From Bacteriovoracaceae bacterium (lineage in GTDB: Bacteria; Bdellovibrionota; UBA1018), in assembly GCA_947475645.1 (NCBI GenBank), contig CANJNU010000068.1, positions 1 through 5,862 on the forward strand: a stretch of 5,862 bases of DNA, in the 5' to 3' direction. The first letter of the stretch is position 1. Every line of letters starts with the position of its first letter. The translations under genes were made by a program, and so were the position numbers. Below, piece by piece: positions 5,449-5,862 of the stretch. Below the pieces are notes generated by a model. That model saw only the letters and a list, made by a program, of their open reading frames with translations, had not been told where the DNA came from and ran no database searches.

Positions 5449-5862
5449 TTAACTCGCAACCTCTGGCCAAATTTCAAGCAACGAGATCAAAAGTGCGGCA
5501 AACACAGGTCCCAAAAAAATTCCAGGAAGCCCCAAAGTATGAAGTCCACCCAAGATCACCAACAAGCTCAGAAGGGGGTGTAATTCAGAGCGCCCCTGCA
5601 GCACCCAAGGGCGAATCCAATTATCCACTACGCTTGCCAACAGTCCAAAAGCGGTCATCAGAAGCATTCGCTGAGTCTGTCCCTTTAAATAGAGGTATAC
5701 GGCGCCCATAACCCAAACGGGAGTACAACCCAAGAGCGGAAGCCAGGCAAAAACAAATGTAATGCCGCCAGCTAGGAACGCTCCTGGAACCGACAACACC
5801 AGATAAGCGATCAACAGAACGGTGGCCTGCCCCAAAGCAGCAAGCACACTTGCCATCACTAC
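5449..5862 (-). CDS. AI-2E family transporter, C-terminal 137 residues (partial)
   Basis: The frame is open to the right edge, so the N-terminal part of a protein usually near 350 residues is missing. The visible part shows the C-terminal hallmarks of the AI-2E/PerM family: a loop-helix 'SVLAALGQATVLLIAYLVLSVPGA', the hydrophobic AWLPLLGCTPVW, then VVDNWIRPWVLQGRSELHPL, and ILGGLHTLGLPGIFLGPV near the end. Several membrane helices are evident. Family members have been linked to export of autoinducer-2, to Na+/H+ antiport and to other substrates, so the name does not fix the cargo. The gene is probably first in a unit with the Cds1-type enzyme 24 bases downstream. Any promoter lies off the window. 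Confidence 0.9.
   Translation of the reverse strand, partial: VVMASVLAALGQATVLLIAYLVLSVPGAFLAGGITFVFAWLPLLGCTPVWVMGAVYLYLKGQTQRMLLMTAFGLLASVVDNWIRPWVLQGRSELHPLLSLLVILGGLHTLGLPGIFLGPVFAALLISLLEIWPEVAS

Overview
This window of about 50% GC reads as an ordinary stretch of a free-living Gram-negative chromosome. It is densely coded, with Sec signal peptides, AAGGAG-type ribosome binding sites, ATG, GTG and TTG starts, and no mobile element, CRISPR array or RNA gene that I can see. The small exported, cysteine-bearing hypothetical proteins, together with TcdA and a Cds1-type enzyme, would fit a predatory or delta-proteobacterial lineage such as Bdellovibrionota. That placement is an inference from gene style, not from a marker gene.

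Left part, minus strand (1-1246): tcdA, the t6A37 dehydratase that makes cyclic t6A in tRNA, is followed 58 bases downstream by the first 91 codons of a BON-domain envelope protein that runs off the left edge. A 142-base divergent region separates tcdA from the plus-strand genes.

Middle, plus strand (1389-4363): a TTG-started STAS-like protein of 122 residues is followed closely by a 155-residue exported four-cysteine protein. After a hairpin with a U-rich tail comes a compact three-gene cassette. It encodes an exported zincin-like protein (HEARH plus a downstream ExxxD), a membrane-anchored helical protein, and a four-helix membrane protein. These genes are joined by a 1-base TAGTG overlap and a 4-base ATGA overlap, so they are almost certainly one translationally coupled unit. 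All three products are envelope or exported proteins without a function I can name, and this is the most interesting part of the window.

Right part, minus strand (4360-5862): the C-terminal half of an AI-2E/PerM-family transporter is followed 24 bases later by a cysteine-synthase-fold PLP enzyme that closely matches mycobacterial Cds1 (L-cysteine desulfhydrase). The stop codons of this enzyme and of the converging membrane-protein gene overlap by four bases. No gene-free stretch exceeds about 145 bases.
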